From positions 204,031,675-204,095,674 of the forward strand of contig JASEVX010000001.1 of NCBI GenBank assembly GCA_031761405.1: a stretch of DNA of 64,000 nucleotides, written 5' to 3'. This DNA comes from Serripes groenlandicus (lineage: Eukaryota > Mollusca > Bivalvia > Cardiida > Cardiidae). Positions within the stretch are counted from its first letter, which is position 1. Each line of letters begins with the position of its first letter. The notes under the pieces are model-generated. The model was not told the origin of the DNA. It did no database searches and saw only the letters and a program-made list of their open reading frames with translations. The position numbers and the translations under genes are program-made. Positions 11,801 through 21,969 of this stretch are shown here, one piece after another.

Positions 11801-14800
11801 GATAAGTTTTCAGTTATTTATCGTCAATCGAAACTTATACACCTCTTGGGAGCCTCTCGTAATCTCCAGTCATGTGGCGTATTCTCGGCCTTGATAATCT
11901 ATTTATAGAAACTGAAGCTGGATGGAGATGGCTGATTAGCCTTTGGTAAACACATAGATTATTGCACAAATTGTATTATTCATGGAAAATTACTGATTGT
12001 TTTGATTATCATCGCCGTTTATCATTTTTAAATACATTTCTTGTTTAATTTTTCAATCGTATCGAAAAACCTGTAATAAAATGAGAAATTACTAACTATG
12101 AGCAACTTTTCCTTTTGCTACAAAGTTTTCGAAAAGTCGTTTGCTACATAGATGTGTCAAAATACGTCTGCATGTGTCAAAGGGTAAGGGCGAGAGTACT
12201 AGTATATTGATAGATATATTTCCAAAGCAACATTATCATTTATTAGGAAGTTGGTGGTTGCAATATTATCATTGACCCGTGTTAATTAAATTTCTTTTTT
12301 ACACGCTCATTAAAAAACCCATATTCATATTTGTGTCAGACTTGACGTAGTAAAACAGCAAGTAATACCTTTTGAAAATAAGCCATATCAAGGGTCCGTG
12401 TCGATTCCTTACAACAGGATGTGACGTCACTCCACGAGGACGACTTGACGACGGCCGTCTGTCTTTCTGGGTACGAACACGTTGCACTGTAAATTGTCGG
12501 ATGTCCACCATACAGAAATCGTAATCGTCTGCAAGGTGCTACACCCAGATGTTTAGAGACATATTTCAGATGATCCAAATCTGCAGACGATAAACTCATA
12601 TCACTTTCATTTCTCGAACTGTCGTATGATGACGATAAGGAGGCACTTCGTACCATCTTATTTTTACTGTCAAGTTGTGCTTCGTTGGCCAAGTAACGAG
12701 AGTTGTTCGCATTCTGTTTCTCAATAGCATCGTTTAACAATTTTTCCCAGACATTCCACTGTGTTCGAAACCCAGCATCAAGCTTGCAAATTTCAAACCA
12801 ATGGATTTGTTCAGCCGGTGTGGTAACCGAAAAGGTCATCGGCCTTACATCTGATAGAGAAATAATGATGTTTGACAGAGGGAAAATTGCGTCAATCAAA
12901 AGTCCTTCAAGTTCAAGGTCATTTTTGTTTTTGATATCAGCGTTAGGGGATATTTCCTGCAATAAGTAAAAGACGACATGTTGAAACGACAATTTTTAAA
13001 TTGGCAAAAAGACGGCCAAATATATTTTTGGAAATTGATAATTTAACATATCGAATCTTTCTGGTAGTGCTTATGCAGCAGAAGGCTATTGAAAACATTG
13101 TGGTAAAAAGTAAAATAGCTCATGCTCATAATGAGCAATTTCACCTTTTGCCACTATGTTTTCAACTGCATTCAATAATTGTTCTCTCATTGACTAAATG
13201 TTTTTCAAAGTCGTCTGCAACAAATTTGTTGTATGTGGGAAAGGGTTAAGACATTCAATACTTGAGCAGTGTTATGCGATAGAATAGTAGTGTTGCGTCC
13301 ATAGTTTCTGCTACACATTAAATGTACACAGGATTGGAACTAGCTGGTGCTTAACTTCTAGTTCTTCGTCAGAATAATTTTCTAGTGGTCAAAAGTGGGG
13401 AGTAAATGGTCTTCCAAATATATGTATTAGTATGTAGTCAAATGTGTCTAAAGGGCCTGTCACACCTAGCCGATTTGGCTTGCCGGAGCTATACCGGAGC
13501 ACGAATTTAGCGATTTTCGGGGATCGGTACTAGTTCGGCAGCGCAACGGTATCACATCGCTAAGAACGGTAGTACATCCTCAGGACATCGTCATAACATC
13601 GGCGAGAACATTAGCAACGGCAGGCGACGGTATATATTTTTTAACATGCTCAAAAATGTATGCCATTGCGCTACCGGAGCGAGCAACGGAACTACAACGG
13701 CAGTACTCCGGTATGGCTTCGTTAATGTCGGTAGAGCACCGATGGCGCACCGTAATAGATCGGCGGCTCTCAAGTGGCATCAATGTGTACTATAATTGTA
13801 CATATGTTATACCGTAGTCCTGCCGATGTACTATCGATGTACTACCGTTCTAAGATACAGCCCTACATCAGTATTGCTACAGCCAATTGTGATTTTTCAA
13901 GTGCTTTCTCGATGGAGCTCCGCCGATTTTCTCGCCGTTGTGAATTGTGTGCCCCGGTTTAGTCCCGGCGAGGTACATCGGTAATGTGTGACAGAGCCTT
14001 TAGCGTTCACCTCTGTTAAGTAGCTAACTTGTATTAAGCAGCCAACTTTTATTAAGCAGCCGCTTATATCTGACTTACATTAATCAGCCATCTGTATTCA
14101 GCAGCACAATTTTGACTCTCTTCCATGGGTAGCTGCTTAAGACAAGTCAGTATGTATCTATGTCATCCGGCTCAAACAAGTACGCGGATCAGATATGTAC
14201 TTACATATAAGCCGTTTCACGAGAAAAACCAACATTATGGACTCTGAGTAAAGTATCGACCCGGATAGGATAAGCCTAAGCATGCCGCGCAGGTTAATCT
14301 GGGAAGACACTTTTGGGCTCCTGTGGATTTTCTGTTTCAGGAATCATTACTCTATACCTCTATCCCCCTAAGACGGAATGTGTCGGCCCGGATTAGCCTG
14401 CGCGGACTGCGCAGGCTGATCTGGGTCGATACATTACGCAGATACCATAATGTTAGTTTTCTCGTGGAACGGCTCAATTATATATTGTTCTATCTGGATC
14501 AGCTAAATGGAGTCAACACAGAGGTTTAATTCGTGTTAAGAACTCCCTGATTGATAAGTATTTCCTCGCACACTATGCTAGCTATCTCGAGATCTAAGAA
14601 CGAGCCATGTACAGCGAATTTAAATGACATTTCAGAAAAAAATCATAGAAATTGACCAGATTTATCAACAAATGTTTAAGGAGATCTTGTGAGTGTTTAT
14701 TAATTGCGTTTTTTCTTAGCAACAGAAGGGAATGTATTGTATTGAAATGTTGAATTTCTGGAAGATTTTATTTAAAATGTTGAAAATTTACAAACTAATT

Positions 14801-17800
14801 TAAAGTCTAAGATGGCATATAGCACAGGCCGTTTGGACTGCTTTACTAAGGGACTATACTTGTGTTTGAATTAGTTAGAACACAGATGCATCGAAATTAT
14901 TGCGCGGTGTGATCACGCACCGGGCTATATGATGTTATTTTGAAATGTTTACCATAGTTGACTGTGAAAGGAGAAGTTATTATTACGATTAACTAAATGT
15001 AAAATCCTTGTTCAAACTACAGTAACAATTGATTGTAAACAGACTCAATAATAGTTCATTTAAAAATGTATTTCGAATATTTAAAGTAGCATATTTGTTT
15101 AATTAATTATGGTAAATTTTGCGATGCTATTAAAACACCTCCTGAATGTAAATGCCTTGGTCAAAATACAGTTACAATTGATTGTAAAAAGACTCAATAA
15201 TAGTTCATTTAAAATGAAATCTGTATTTAGAATATTTTTAAAGTATTTGTTTAATTTATGCTCGGTATTGCGATGTATTTATAAACACATACTGTTTCTT
15301 CATATTATACAATTTACGGTTTATGGCATTCGGAATCATCTAAAAGGGGTCATATAACACTTTGAGTCGGCATATTCGTGTTTTGGCCAGAGTCAGAAAT
15401 ACTGAAAAACTGTGCGTTTTAGGTACATTTCTGGGCTAAAGGTTGTTTTAAAATATTATAAATGTAAACATTAGACGTAAAGCATGAGTTTGAATTTTGC
15501 CATCTGACCATTTACTCTTTGAGTCTACTTGTGTGTGGCCAAGAATGTGAAACGATGCCGTGTGAGCTAGGGTCATTGTGTTGCATGTTAACAAAGGTAC
15601 CATTTTTCAGTTGAAAAGTGTGTGAAAAGGAACTGGAAATTTGGTATTTCCTAATGCATCCACAAATTGCATACAGGTTTTTGTCCCAAGGTAACTTATC
15701 ATTTGTAGGCTAAAACCCCTGCGTTTTTGTTGTTGTGAATTTTTGAGTTAAGGGTAAAAATTGTCTATTTCTGCATTGTTTTGCGACCGTGCAAGCCGTT
15801 TGTAAGTGTAAAAAAATTCCAAAATCCGACTTGATACATTGATTTTCCTGTTATTTCCTAATAATTCTGACATCCTGGCTGTGTTGCATCAAAATGGTTT
15901 ATATCATTTCAGTAATTTCTTGCCAACTGTTTAGAGAGCTACAGAAAAGAGGGTCGGACGGTGTTGTTGAAGAGTGCCTTTCAACAGTATATTGCCACCA
16001 TATGTAGTGTTCTGAAATCGGCCGAGAAGTGCCGAATTGCGATTTATTGATCTTGCCAATTTATTTTAAAAAATGCTAATCACGCGACCAGAGTGTGTCG
16101 TTTCATTCTATAAATAGATAATCTAAACAAGACCATGTCTAAAGTCTTAATTAAAAGCTGTATTGGTTTTGTGAAAATGATAATACTATTTTTAAAAATG
16201 TGTTGAAATTTCAATTAATTATAGCAAAATAATCAAATAGAATTGAAACCATTGCAGCAAAAGAAGAAATTGCTTTCTATATCAGCTCTCCGTTTCTGAC
16301 CACCATTTTGAGTTCAGAGAGATGTCTTGGTAGTTGCAGATCGTGTATAATGTCAATGAAAGTGGATGATCTGTGGAATATTTTGTTTAAAGGAATGGAC
16401 TGTTGTCAGCTAAAACCTATGGTGTACCTTTCGAACCGCCAAATACCTGAACAAATTAAAGCAGTATGTGCATTCTTTCCGCAGGTGTAACTATGATTGC
16501 GATTTCAAGATTGAATTTTAATTGATGACTTTACATTTGAAGGGGAAGAGTGCTCTGTATATTGTCTTAACTAATTAACTCATGGATGAATATTTCTATA
16601 TAATCCATGTATTCTTTGTTAATCTTTATAGTATTAAATATGCTGCTAAGCTATATGGTTGTTCCTGCATTTAATGTTGTACACATACACAACAAGTTGG
16701 CGAACAGGTTGGCTTTTGTACCGCTATATAACGTCCATCGGGTGTATTATGATTGCGATTTCAAAATTGAATTTGAATTCATGACTTAACATTTGAAGGC
16801 GGAGAGTGTTGTGTTTATTGTCTTAACAAATGAACTCATAATTGAAAGTGTATCCACTCAAAGCGACGCCTCTTATTATAACATATTTCCCATGTTGTAT
16901 GTTGGAAAGGGTTAATATGACAATAGCATAATGCTTGGATAAAATCTTAATATCCACTTGAATGTAATATTACTCCGAACAAAATATTTACCAAGTTTTA
17001 GATGACAAAGTTGGCCCTGCTCTACAGACATCTTCTTTAGTCGTATTTGATGTGTATGTTTGCTTGAATGGTGTTTATGCCGCTTTCAACAGTATTTCAG
17101 TTATATCACAGTGTTTCCTGATTAATTTACAAGTACAACTATATACTACTTATATAGTACTGCTTATATATCATGACTTCGAAACATCAGTCTAAGCCAT
17201 TACTACCACCTTTAAAGTCTTTGGTAAATTATGGAAGAAAAAGTAATATGGTTTATTAGAATTCAGCTTATGCATAGATTCCTTTGGTATAGTTGAATTT
17301 TGTATTTATGCAATATGCCATTACACATTTTATTTGAAAGCCGTGCTAGACTGACCCTACAATTTGGATTATTTTGTATTAACGTAGTTTACTTTAAAAT
17401 AATATCCAGGAACAGACCATTCATTATTTGTTCTATTATAGCACAGTGTAAATAAACTTTTGTTTATTAAATGAATCATGTTAATTTTAAAAGTATAATA
17501 TAAATTATTTCAAACAAGGTAAAACAAATATGCCACCATTTTTTGTTTTTAGTATCCAGAACATGTAGATACAGATCGTTCATTTTTTGCTTTGATATTT
17601 TAATTGGAATTTCAATACATTGTTCATTGTTATGCAGCGTTCTTTTTATTTTGATATAGCATGCATTGTGATTAATGCATCAATGAGTGTGTAAACTATG
17701 CAACGACCTCTGTGAAATACCGCCAGTCAAATAAAAGGTTTTGCGATAGACTCCCATTCTGTGTATACAATAGTGTGCATTCAACTCAAATATGATTCAA

Positions 17801-18477
17801 TTAACGGACATAGCAAGGTCTTTTTGTGAAGTGTATGTGATAAAAAGAAAAGATCGGTAAATCCTTGTCCTAATTAATATATTCCGTGATCTGCAGTTAG
17901 CCCCTTGCTGGCAGAACTTTCAGTGCTTTGATTGTGCTTGTCTTGCTAAAGTTGTTGCGACGACATCAGGACGTGCGGTCTTATGACAGTACGCAATATT
18001 ATCAAATTTCATTTCCATTGTTCCCGGTTGACTGAAATGTGAATGTCAATCGGGTGTGCATAAGTGAGTTGGTTAGCAACCCTGCTATTTACTCAACCAT
18101 ATTGTTAAGCAAATAATAAATGATGTTATTTAAAACATTTCTTCAAATTTAGAACTGGAATGAATCTAAAATTAGTGTAGAATACGGATATTGTGCATGC
18201 ATAATTACCTGTTGGACAAAAATGAGCTCATCATCTGTCAATCCCAGAAACAGCTGTTGTACCGGAAGACCACTAGACGATAGTTCAATAAAGGCGCTCT
18301 CTACAAGAACGTGTGACGTCAGACCACAATATTTATCAAGATTCATCAGTTTCTGAATACGGCATTGTGGGAAGCTACTCCTGTAGTCAAGAAAGTCGTA
18401 GACTCCCAGCTTAATCGAGGACATTGCGTTGCTTTTCCTCCGAGCTGGTTCAAGTCGTGTGGGGGTTCAGTATTATT
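2698..18477 (-). CDS. Spliced gene: GARIN/FAM71-like PH domain protein with possible RasGEF-like segment (3' end off window)
   Basis: Six coding exons join without a phase conflict: 18,424-18,209 (phase 0 out), 12,956-12,369 (0 to 0), 11,898-11,843 (0 to 2), 8,508-8,414 (2 to 1), 3,981-3,876 (1 to 2) and 2,836-2,698 (2 to 0). All borders are GT-AG. The 400 residues visible form one open frame. Residues ~22-150 resemble the PH-like fold of Golgi-associated RAB2 interactors (GARIN/FAM71): a short helix, two sheet blocks, then a helix around NVWEKLLNDA. Residues ~176-200 are Ser-rich and probably disordered, ~295-305 are acidic/Ser. Residues ~365-400 (NPLDVALELTVMSKRL, IRPSDLEFYR) weakly recall the start of a CDC25/RasGEF domain. 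Family calls rest on remembered patterns, not alignment. Exons below 2,698 could not be found; the gene probably runs out of the window. Confidence 0.75.
2956..3185 (-). mobile_element. tRNA-headed SINE (GGTAGAGCGTCC type)
   Basis: Minus-strand head with GAGCGTCCGCCTCTGGTACG and GGTTTGATCCCCGGCCGGGT; the body matches the copies at 23,868 and 33,640. Confidence 0.7.
3300..3445 (+). mobile_element. SINE, head truncated
   Basis: CCCGGGTTCGATCCCCAGTC, CCTAGCCTAGTACTG, then GTTGAAAGCGGCGTAAAACC. Confidence 0.7.
3445..3775. mobile_element. MITE-like element with central hairpin
   Basis: Inverted GGTGAGTCAGCTC/GAGCTGTCTCACC around ATAACGA, flanked by CAAACAATGCAGTTTCAG and its inverse. Resembles the element at 51,574 in plan. 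Confidence 0.5.
3785..3820 (+). repeat. CCGA microsatellite
   Basis: (ACCG)n run of about seven copies. Confidence 0.8.
3876..3981 (-). CDS. Exon 5 of the minus-strand GARIN-like gene
   Basis: Acceptor AATTTCAG|ACAATG, donor GCTAG|GTATGT. Only one frame is open, encoding NVRSGAQLWGRAREL through MTRLVIFQAVSA. Two bases complete the codon left by exon 4 (GAC, Asp) and two are passed on (AGG, Arg, with exon 6). The bases ACAATGTACG that open this exon, plus the ~15 intron bases before them, are the seed of the adjacent 41-bp minisatellite. Confidence 0.75.
4441..5006. repeat. Higher-order repeat of ~283 bp inside the 41-bp array
   Basis: The block starting ATCATGTGTTATGGAGAGTA at 4,441 recurs at 4,724 with the same order of variant units (CATATTTTACGG, then CGTATTTTATTGG types). 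Seven sub-units per period point to a recent multi-unit duplication. Confidence 0.75.
6003..7022. mobile_element. 1.02-kb TA-flanked inverted-repeat element (Tc1/mariner-pogo-like, non-autonomous)
   Basis: Ends CAGTACAGCTCACGCGG... and its inverse, ~26 bp with one mismatch, flanked by TA on both sides and sitting inside the 41-bp array. Subterminal zones repeat CCGCG-type motifs. No transposase is visible. The TA duplication and CAGT start fit the pogo/Tigger side of Tc1/mariner, an inference. Confidence 0.8.
8414..8508 (-). CDS. Exon 4 of the minus-strand GARIN-like gene (acidic/Ser linker)
   Basis: Acceptor ATACCAG|T, donor AAAG|GTAAGA. It encodes 31 whole codons starting LQVYTSPSDTSSEEGD, an acidic, Ser/Thr-rich stretch likely to be a flexible linker. 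The other two frames carry stops. Its donor faces the 41-bp repeat array that fills the next intron. Confidence 0.7.
8556..8740 (-). mobile_element. tRNA-headed SINE
   Basis: Reverse of the 966 type: ATATCACGGCGACAGCTCAC, CCAGTACTAGGCTAGGAA, and head GACCGCGGAGG. It lies just upstream of exon 4 of the minus-strand gene. Confidence 0.7.
8886..9055. mobile_element. Decayed piggyBac-like MITE
   Basis: CCATATACAACAAATCTGCA at one end and GCGTTTATATGTGGGAATGG at the other; the central hairpin is lost. Confidence 0.55.
9325..9575 (+). mobile_element. tRNA-headed SINE
   Basis: TAGTGGTAGAGCGTCCTC, GGGAGGTCGCGGGTTCG, GGCTGGTGTCAGGATAAATG, TTGAAAGCGGAGTAAAAC and an (AATC)n tail. Confidence 0.75.
9705..9937. 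mobile_element. piggyBac-like MITE
   Basis: TTAACCCTTTTCAACATACA to GTATGTGGGAAAGGGTTA with central hairpin. Confidence 0.75.
10078..11445. mobile_element. 1.37-kb foldback element with tandem internal hairpins
   Basis: Terminal inverted repeats of ~150-200 bp start TGGTGGCATATTACTGCCGT; TA flanks both ends. The middle holds a ~175-bp unit four times; each unit includes a hairpin from GATACTGCGGAGGTCCTTTG and its inverse, around an AT-rich loop. GGTTAACTAG/CTAGTTAACC motifs recur between hairpins. It lies in intron 3 of the minus-strand gene. No coding capacity. Confidence 0.8.
11170..11181 (+). repeat. Poly-C tract
   Basis: A run of about 12 C within the foldback element, prone to slippage. 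Confidence 0.7.
11843..11898 (-). CDS. Exon 3 (56 bp) of the minus-strand GARIN-like gene
   Basis: A short exon, found because exon 2 ends in phase 0 and exon 4 needs two carried bases. It opens after a pyrimidine-rich tract ending AAATAG, encodes IIKAENTPHDWRLREAPK plus two bases, and ends CAAGAG|GTGTAT. It is phase 0 in and phase 2 out, exactly what the neighbours require. The other two frames are closed or mis-phased. Confidence 0.65.
12072..12190. mobile_element. piggyBac-like MITE fragment
   Basis: AACTATGAGCAACTTTTCC, AAAAGTCGTTTGCTACA and GTCTGCATGTGTCAAAGGG. Confidence 0.5.
12369..12956 (-). CDS. Exon 2 of the minus-strand GARIN-like gene (second half of PH-like domain, Ser-rich linker)
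   Basis: Encodes residues 73-268. The acceptor reads TTACTTATTGCAG|GAA and the donor CAAAAG|GTATTA, both phase 0. The block LELEGLLIDAIFPLSNI followed by SVTTPAEQIHWFEICK and WNVWEKLLNDA reads like strands 5-7 and the C-terminal helix of a PH-like fold. After residue 170 the sequence turns Ser/Asp-rich. An open frame continues upstream to a Met at 12,992 and downstream to a stop at 12,336; both extensions are intronic. Confidence 0.8.
13050..13249. mobile_element. piggyBac-like MITE, left end worn
   Basis: Ends GTTGTATGTGGGAAAGGGTT-AA; central TCATAATGAGCAATTTCACC. It begins ~95 bases upstream of exon 2 of the minus-strand gene. Confidence 0.7.
13451..14000. mobile_element. 550-bp TA-flanked MITE
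   Basis: Ends AAGGGCCTGTCACAC and GTGTGACAGAGCCTT, with TA at each border. The interior is rich in CCGGAG/ACGGTA motifs in both orientations, which explains overlapping open frames on both strands. It sits in intron 1 of the minus-strand gene. Confidence 0.75.
14211..14473. mobile_element. MITE family with GCCGTTTCACGAGAAAA ends, copy 1
   Basis: About 263 bp; the right end is the inverse GTTTTCTCGTGGAACGGC. The interior has paired CAGCCTGCGC-type blocks. Two more copies are at 28,786 and 30,725. Confidence 0.75.
14999..15300. repeat. Tandem duplication, ~148-bp period
   Basis: The segment CAATTGATTGTAAA.AGACTC, AATAATAGTTCATTTAAAA and flanks occurs twice in a row with moderate divergence. 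Confidence 0.65.
15300..16240. other. Intron 1 sequence, no feature seen
   Basis: AT-rich, without repeats, inverted ends or splice-bounded open frames that I can support. A worn MITE piece may start near 16,247. Confidence 0.5.
16485..16850. repeat. Direct duplication, ~255-bp apart
   Basis: ATGATTGCGATTTCAA.ATTG...ACATTTGAAGG.G.AGAGTG...ATTGTCTTAAC occurs at ~16,492 and ~16,748. Confidence 0.65.
16860..18140. other. Intron 1 sequence with one SINE tail
   Basis: A reverse SINE tail is visible at ~17,069-17,130 (TTTATGCCGCTTTCAACAGT); otherwise nothing recognised. Confidence 0.5.
18209..18424 (-). CDS. Exon 1 (first coding) of the minus-strand GARIN-like gene
   Basis: Encodes residues 1-72, from MSSIKLGVYDF to DDELIFVQQ. 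The start is supported by an in-frame TGA a short way upstream, so no longer N-terminus is possible in this exon. The donor is CAG|GTAATT. A TTTTAG at 18,478-18,480 side (minus strand) could be the acceptor of a 5'UTR exon, which would make 18,425-18,477 untranslated. Confidence 0.8.
18425..18477 (-). other. Candidate 5'UTR of the minus-strand gene
   Basis: Lies between a TTTTAG acceptor-like site and the ATG at 18,424, and contains the in-frame TGA that fixes the start. A noncoding first exon further up (above 18,480) is implied but not identified. Confidence 0.4.
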
Positions 18478-18536
18478 CTAAAATTAAAATATTTGATTTA
18501 TGAACAAGACGAATTTTGATGCTAATGATGATTTTA

Positions 18537-18690
18537 AAGCATGACTTAAAGGGAAGCAGATGCAGTTCAATACAATTAAATAACCTGTGCAAACGGACAG
18601 GATGTAAATATTTTGAACAAGAAGGCCAAATGTACCTTTATCTTTTAAACAAGAAGGCCAACAAGATGTTCCTTTATTGCTCACCTGGAT
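18537..18690 (+). repeat. Dispersed ~150-bp repeat, copy 1
   Basis: AAGCATGACTTAAAGGG..GCAGATGCAGTTCAATACA through TTCCTTTATTGCTCA. A near-identical copy, same orientation, is at 26,521; both lie in the shared 5' region of the two GARIN-like genes. Confidence 0.75.
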
Positions 18691-18699
18691 ACCATAGTA

Positions 18700-19680
18700 T
18701 ATAATAAAATGTTATCAAGAGCAAAAAGGGTCCATTTTGACGTAGGGATTATACACTTTATAATGCTACGATCTATGTGATATTCAGCATGTAAAGTTTT
18801 GTCGTGAAATAACAAGTTACGTCTTCAAACCATTTGGTTTACCGTTTGCTTATCATTGACTGCAACAATAAAGTGTCATACAGAAGTTTCTTAATTTTAA
18901 ATCTTTTCTAACTAGATCAATTAGATAAACAAAAAACATAATTAATGAAATATTAACAGATATTAACTTAAGTGTTAATGCCTCTAGTTATAAGTTAAGT
19001 GTGACACAAGCTTTGGAAAGAATAGAGAGGGAAGTCTATTCTCCTTCCAGTTGAGCAGAAGTATGATAACAAAAAACGAGAGTGTATATAAACAAAAACA
19101 AAACAAATAACTCTAACAAGTTTAAAGATATTTAATATCAAAATTAAGCATTTATGAAATTAAAAGAAAAAGTTGTATAGCAAGAATACAATGGTTTCAA
19201 TGAACAACTGTATCGGGAGGAACGTTTTAAGTTTAGTAATACAACATAAATAAATAGGAAAAAACATCACCCGAATCTTTTTTCTGGGCTTTGATGAATC
19301 GAGTCGTCAGAGCAGTAAACCAAACAACTAAAAAAGCGTAGCCTAGTGAACTCCGTAAACCAACTCATAAAAAAACTTAGCCTATTTAGTTGGGGAACAG
19401 TTATTAATCAAAGCACTGAAGGCACCACATGTGTTTGGGTACATAAAACTGTTCAAACATTTGCCTTTGCATAGATATGTGATTTATAAACTATGCATTG
19501 TTTATAAATATTACAACTTCGGGTAAAAGAATAAATGACGCATCCGTTAAAATTAAATGCCATTTTAGTTGTCTATAAAAATAAATCATGAGACATACAT
19601 GTGAATATTATATTTAATTACCAAGTTTCAAAAGACATGTAAAACAAATGGATAACCATTATGGCCCCGACTCACTCATC
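18700..19680. other. Intergenic, nothing recognised
   Basis: AT-rich sequence between the two GARIN-like genes with no open frame of note. Confidence 0.5.
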
Positions 19681-19689
19681 TAAGTATTT

Positions 19690-20660
19690 ACCAATTTTTG
19701 TTACAAAAAAAAATCACAATTGACCAAGGGTTTTCTAAAATCTTACTCAAAAGCATCCTGCTTAACAAGAGGGCCATGATGGCCCTAGATCGCTCACCTG
19801 AATTAAGCAATGTAAAACACATCAAGACAGTTATTCTCACAAAGATTCCAAATGCAACCTCCAGAGTGCCCTGTGGGGGCCATGTCAACATTGCTTGAAG
19901 AAATCTGATAAAGGGTCTCCGAAGAAACATTTCTATTTAATTTTTTGAAAATCGGCCTGACACTTTCGGAGGAGAATATTTTTTAAGTTCTCACTATAGC
20001 CATATAAGGCCAAATAGTCCCGCCCCCTGGCAGCCACGTTTTTCGACCTATTGATCTACCAATCAACATGTCTTGAAGGAATTTGATAGAGGGTCTCCCA
20101 AAGAACATTTATACAGGCAAAAAAGCCCCTATCCCTTGGCGGCCATGTTTTTCGACCAATCAACTTGGCTTGAAGGAATTTGATAGAGGGTCACCCTAGG
20201 AACATTTCTACAAAATTATTTGAAAATCGGCCTTACACTTTTGGAGGAGAAGATTTTTTGAGTTTACACTATAGCCATATAAGGCAAAAAAGACCCGCCC
20301 CCTGGCGGCCTTGTTTATCTACCAATCAACTAGGCTTGAATGAATTTGATAGAGGTTCACCCAAGGTACATACCTACAAATTATTTGAAAATCGACTATA
20401 CACTTTCAGAGGAAGAGATTTTATAAGTTTTCACTATAATCATATAAGGCAAAATAGCGCCGCCCCCTGGCGGCCATGTTTTTCGACCAATCAACATGGC
20501 TTAAGGGACTCTGATAGACGGTTATCCAAGGAACACTTCTTTAAAGTAATTTCTGCATGAATCACAAACATTTGAAGGAATTCTGGTGAGGTCAATGAGA
20601 GGATGCTTTCTGTGAAGTTTCATCCTAATTGACCCACTCGTTACTGAGGAGAAGATGTTG
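19690..20660 (+). repeat. Diverged ~145-bp tandem repeat block (mobile-element derived)
   Basis: Repeats of TTGAAGGAATTTGATAGAGG, ACATTTCTACAAA.TTATTTG, AAAATCGGCC...CACTTT, GCCATATAAGGCAAAA and CCCGCCCCCTGGCGGCCATG. The flank reads GGGCCATGATGGCCC...GATCGCTCACCTGAA. Related blocks in the other orientation occur near 29,820-30,640, 49,290-49,500 and 61,900-62,360. Long open frames here are artefacts. Confidence 0.7.
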
Positions 20661-20686
20661 ACGGACGACAGACGCCGGACAAAAGG

Positions 20687-21968
20687 AGACTTTTCGACCC
20701 TCCGACTTTTCGACCCCTGATTGCTAAGACTGTTCGACCCTTGGTTCAATTATCGGTGTATATAGGTGTTAATTGATGATTTAGCATACACCTGTCTTTA
20801 ACTTAGCTTGGTAAAATGATCAGTCATGCTTAACTGCTAATCGGCAATTGATTGCTTGTTGGTTAATCTGATACATTATTAATTAATTTGCTTGATGTCT
20901 TATTTTGTACAGTGGACCGTCATTTAGATATGCAACATAATTTAAGATTGTATTTCAGACATGAATACAATGAAAACTGCTGAAGTTGCGATTTGAAATG
21001 TATTGTTTAGGTATAATTATAAAAGCCGACATTTCTTTCAAAATATTTAATAAATCTAATGAATATATATATAATTAAGTAAAGGCCCCAGGCCTCTACA
21101 TTAACTTCTGAACCTACTTGCCCAGTAGGACAAGTACTTTGAACATTAACTTGCCCAGGCTCAAATACAACTTGTCCGAATATTTTATGATAACTATCTT
21201 CAAATAAGAAATAATAACTCAAATAACACAAAACTAAACTTTCTTTGTGTTGAGAAAAGTCACAGAGCTGTTCACAGAGCAGACTGACATGAATTGTCAG
21301 TTTTGCCAGTGTAGTAGCAGACGACAATTTTCGGTTTTTATTTCAGACACATGTGATATACTAATTGCATGACTGTTGACTGTTTTAACACGAAAAGTTG
21401 TACAGCGAGTGACAAAAGACGAAGTTTTATCGTCTCAAAACTTCTACATGGCGTGTAGCGATTCGTCAAAGCATAGCCACGAATGTTCTTTCTGCCATGT
21501 TTTGATTTAATATTGACACAATAACCTGGGACTACTTATACGGAGAAGAGAAACGAGTGCGATAAGCTATATAGCGCTATATAATATGCTTGTTGTTCTT
21601 ATCGATACCTGTACAAGGTTATCGAGGTTTACGTACACGAGCAGCTTTGTAACGACGACAAGCCCTGGACCTATACAACTAGTGTATCAGAAATATGAGT
21701 TGTTGTAATAGGGTGAAATATTTAAAGCTTCCTTCATTGACGTATCGAAGATTCAATATAAATATTTTTATTGAACAATAACGCGAATTTACAAGATATA
21801 GTAATGTAGTATATGTTCTGTAAACAGTATAGTGAATATACAACAAAGAACATATATATAGTATATAAACTGACAATTGAACGAGGGGTCGGAAACTAGG
21901 AATCGAAACAGAGGGGTCGAAAAGTCTTAGAAATCAGGGGTCGAAAAGTCGGAGGGTCGAAAAGTCTG
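20687..21968. mobile_element. 1.28-kb inverted-repeat element with TTTTCGACCC ends
   Basis: Left end AGACTTTTCGACCCTCCGAC, then TTTTCGACCCCTGATT and AAGACTGTTCGACCC; the right end is its inverse over ~55 bp with few mismatches. The motif TTCGACCC is repeated inside each end. No transposase frame was found. Confidence 0.7.
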
Positions 21969-21969
21969 G

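Noticed and set aside
12957..12992. N-terminal extension of exon 2 to a Met at 12,992
   Set aside because: A clear acceptor (TTATTGCAG) at 12,957-12,960 and phase match with exon 1 show that it is intron.
20180..20560. 126-codon frame
   Set aside because: Falls in diverged ~145-bp tandem repeats; residues repeat with the DNA period.
21007..21327. 106-codon minus-strand frame
   Set aside because: Lies inside the 20,687-21,968 inverted-repeat element and has no recognisable domain; kept as element sequence.
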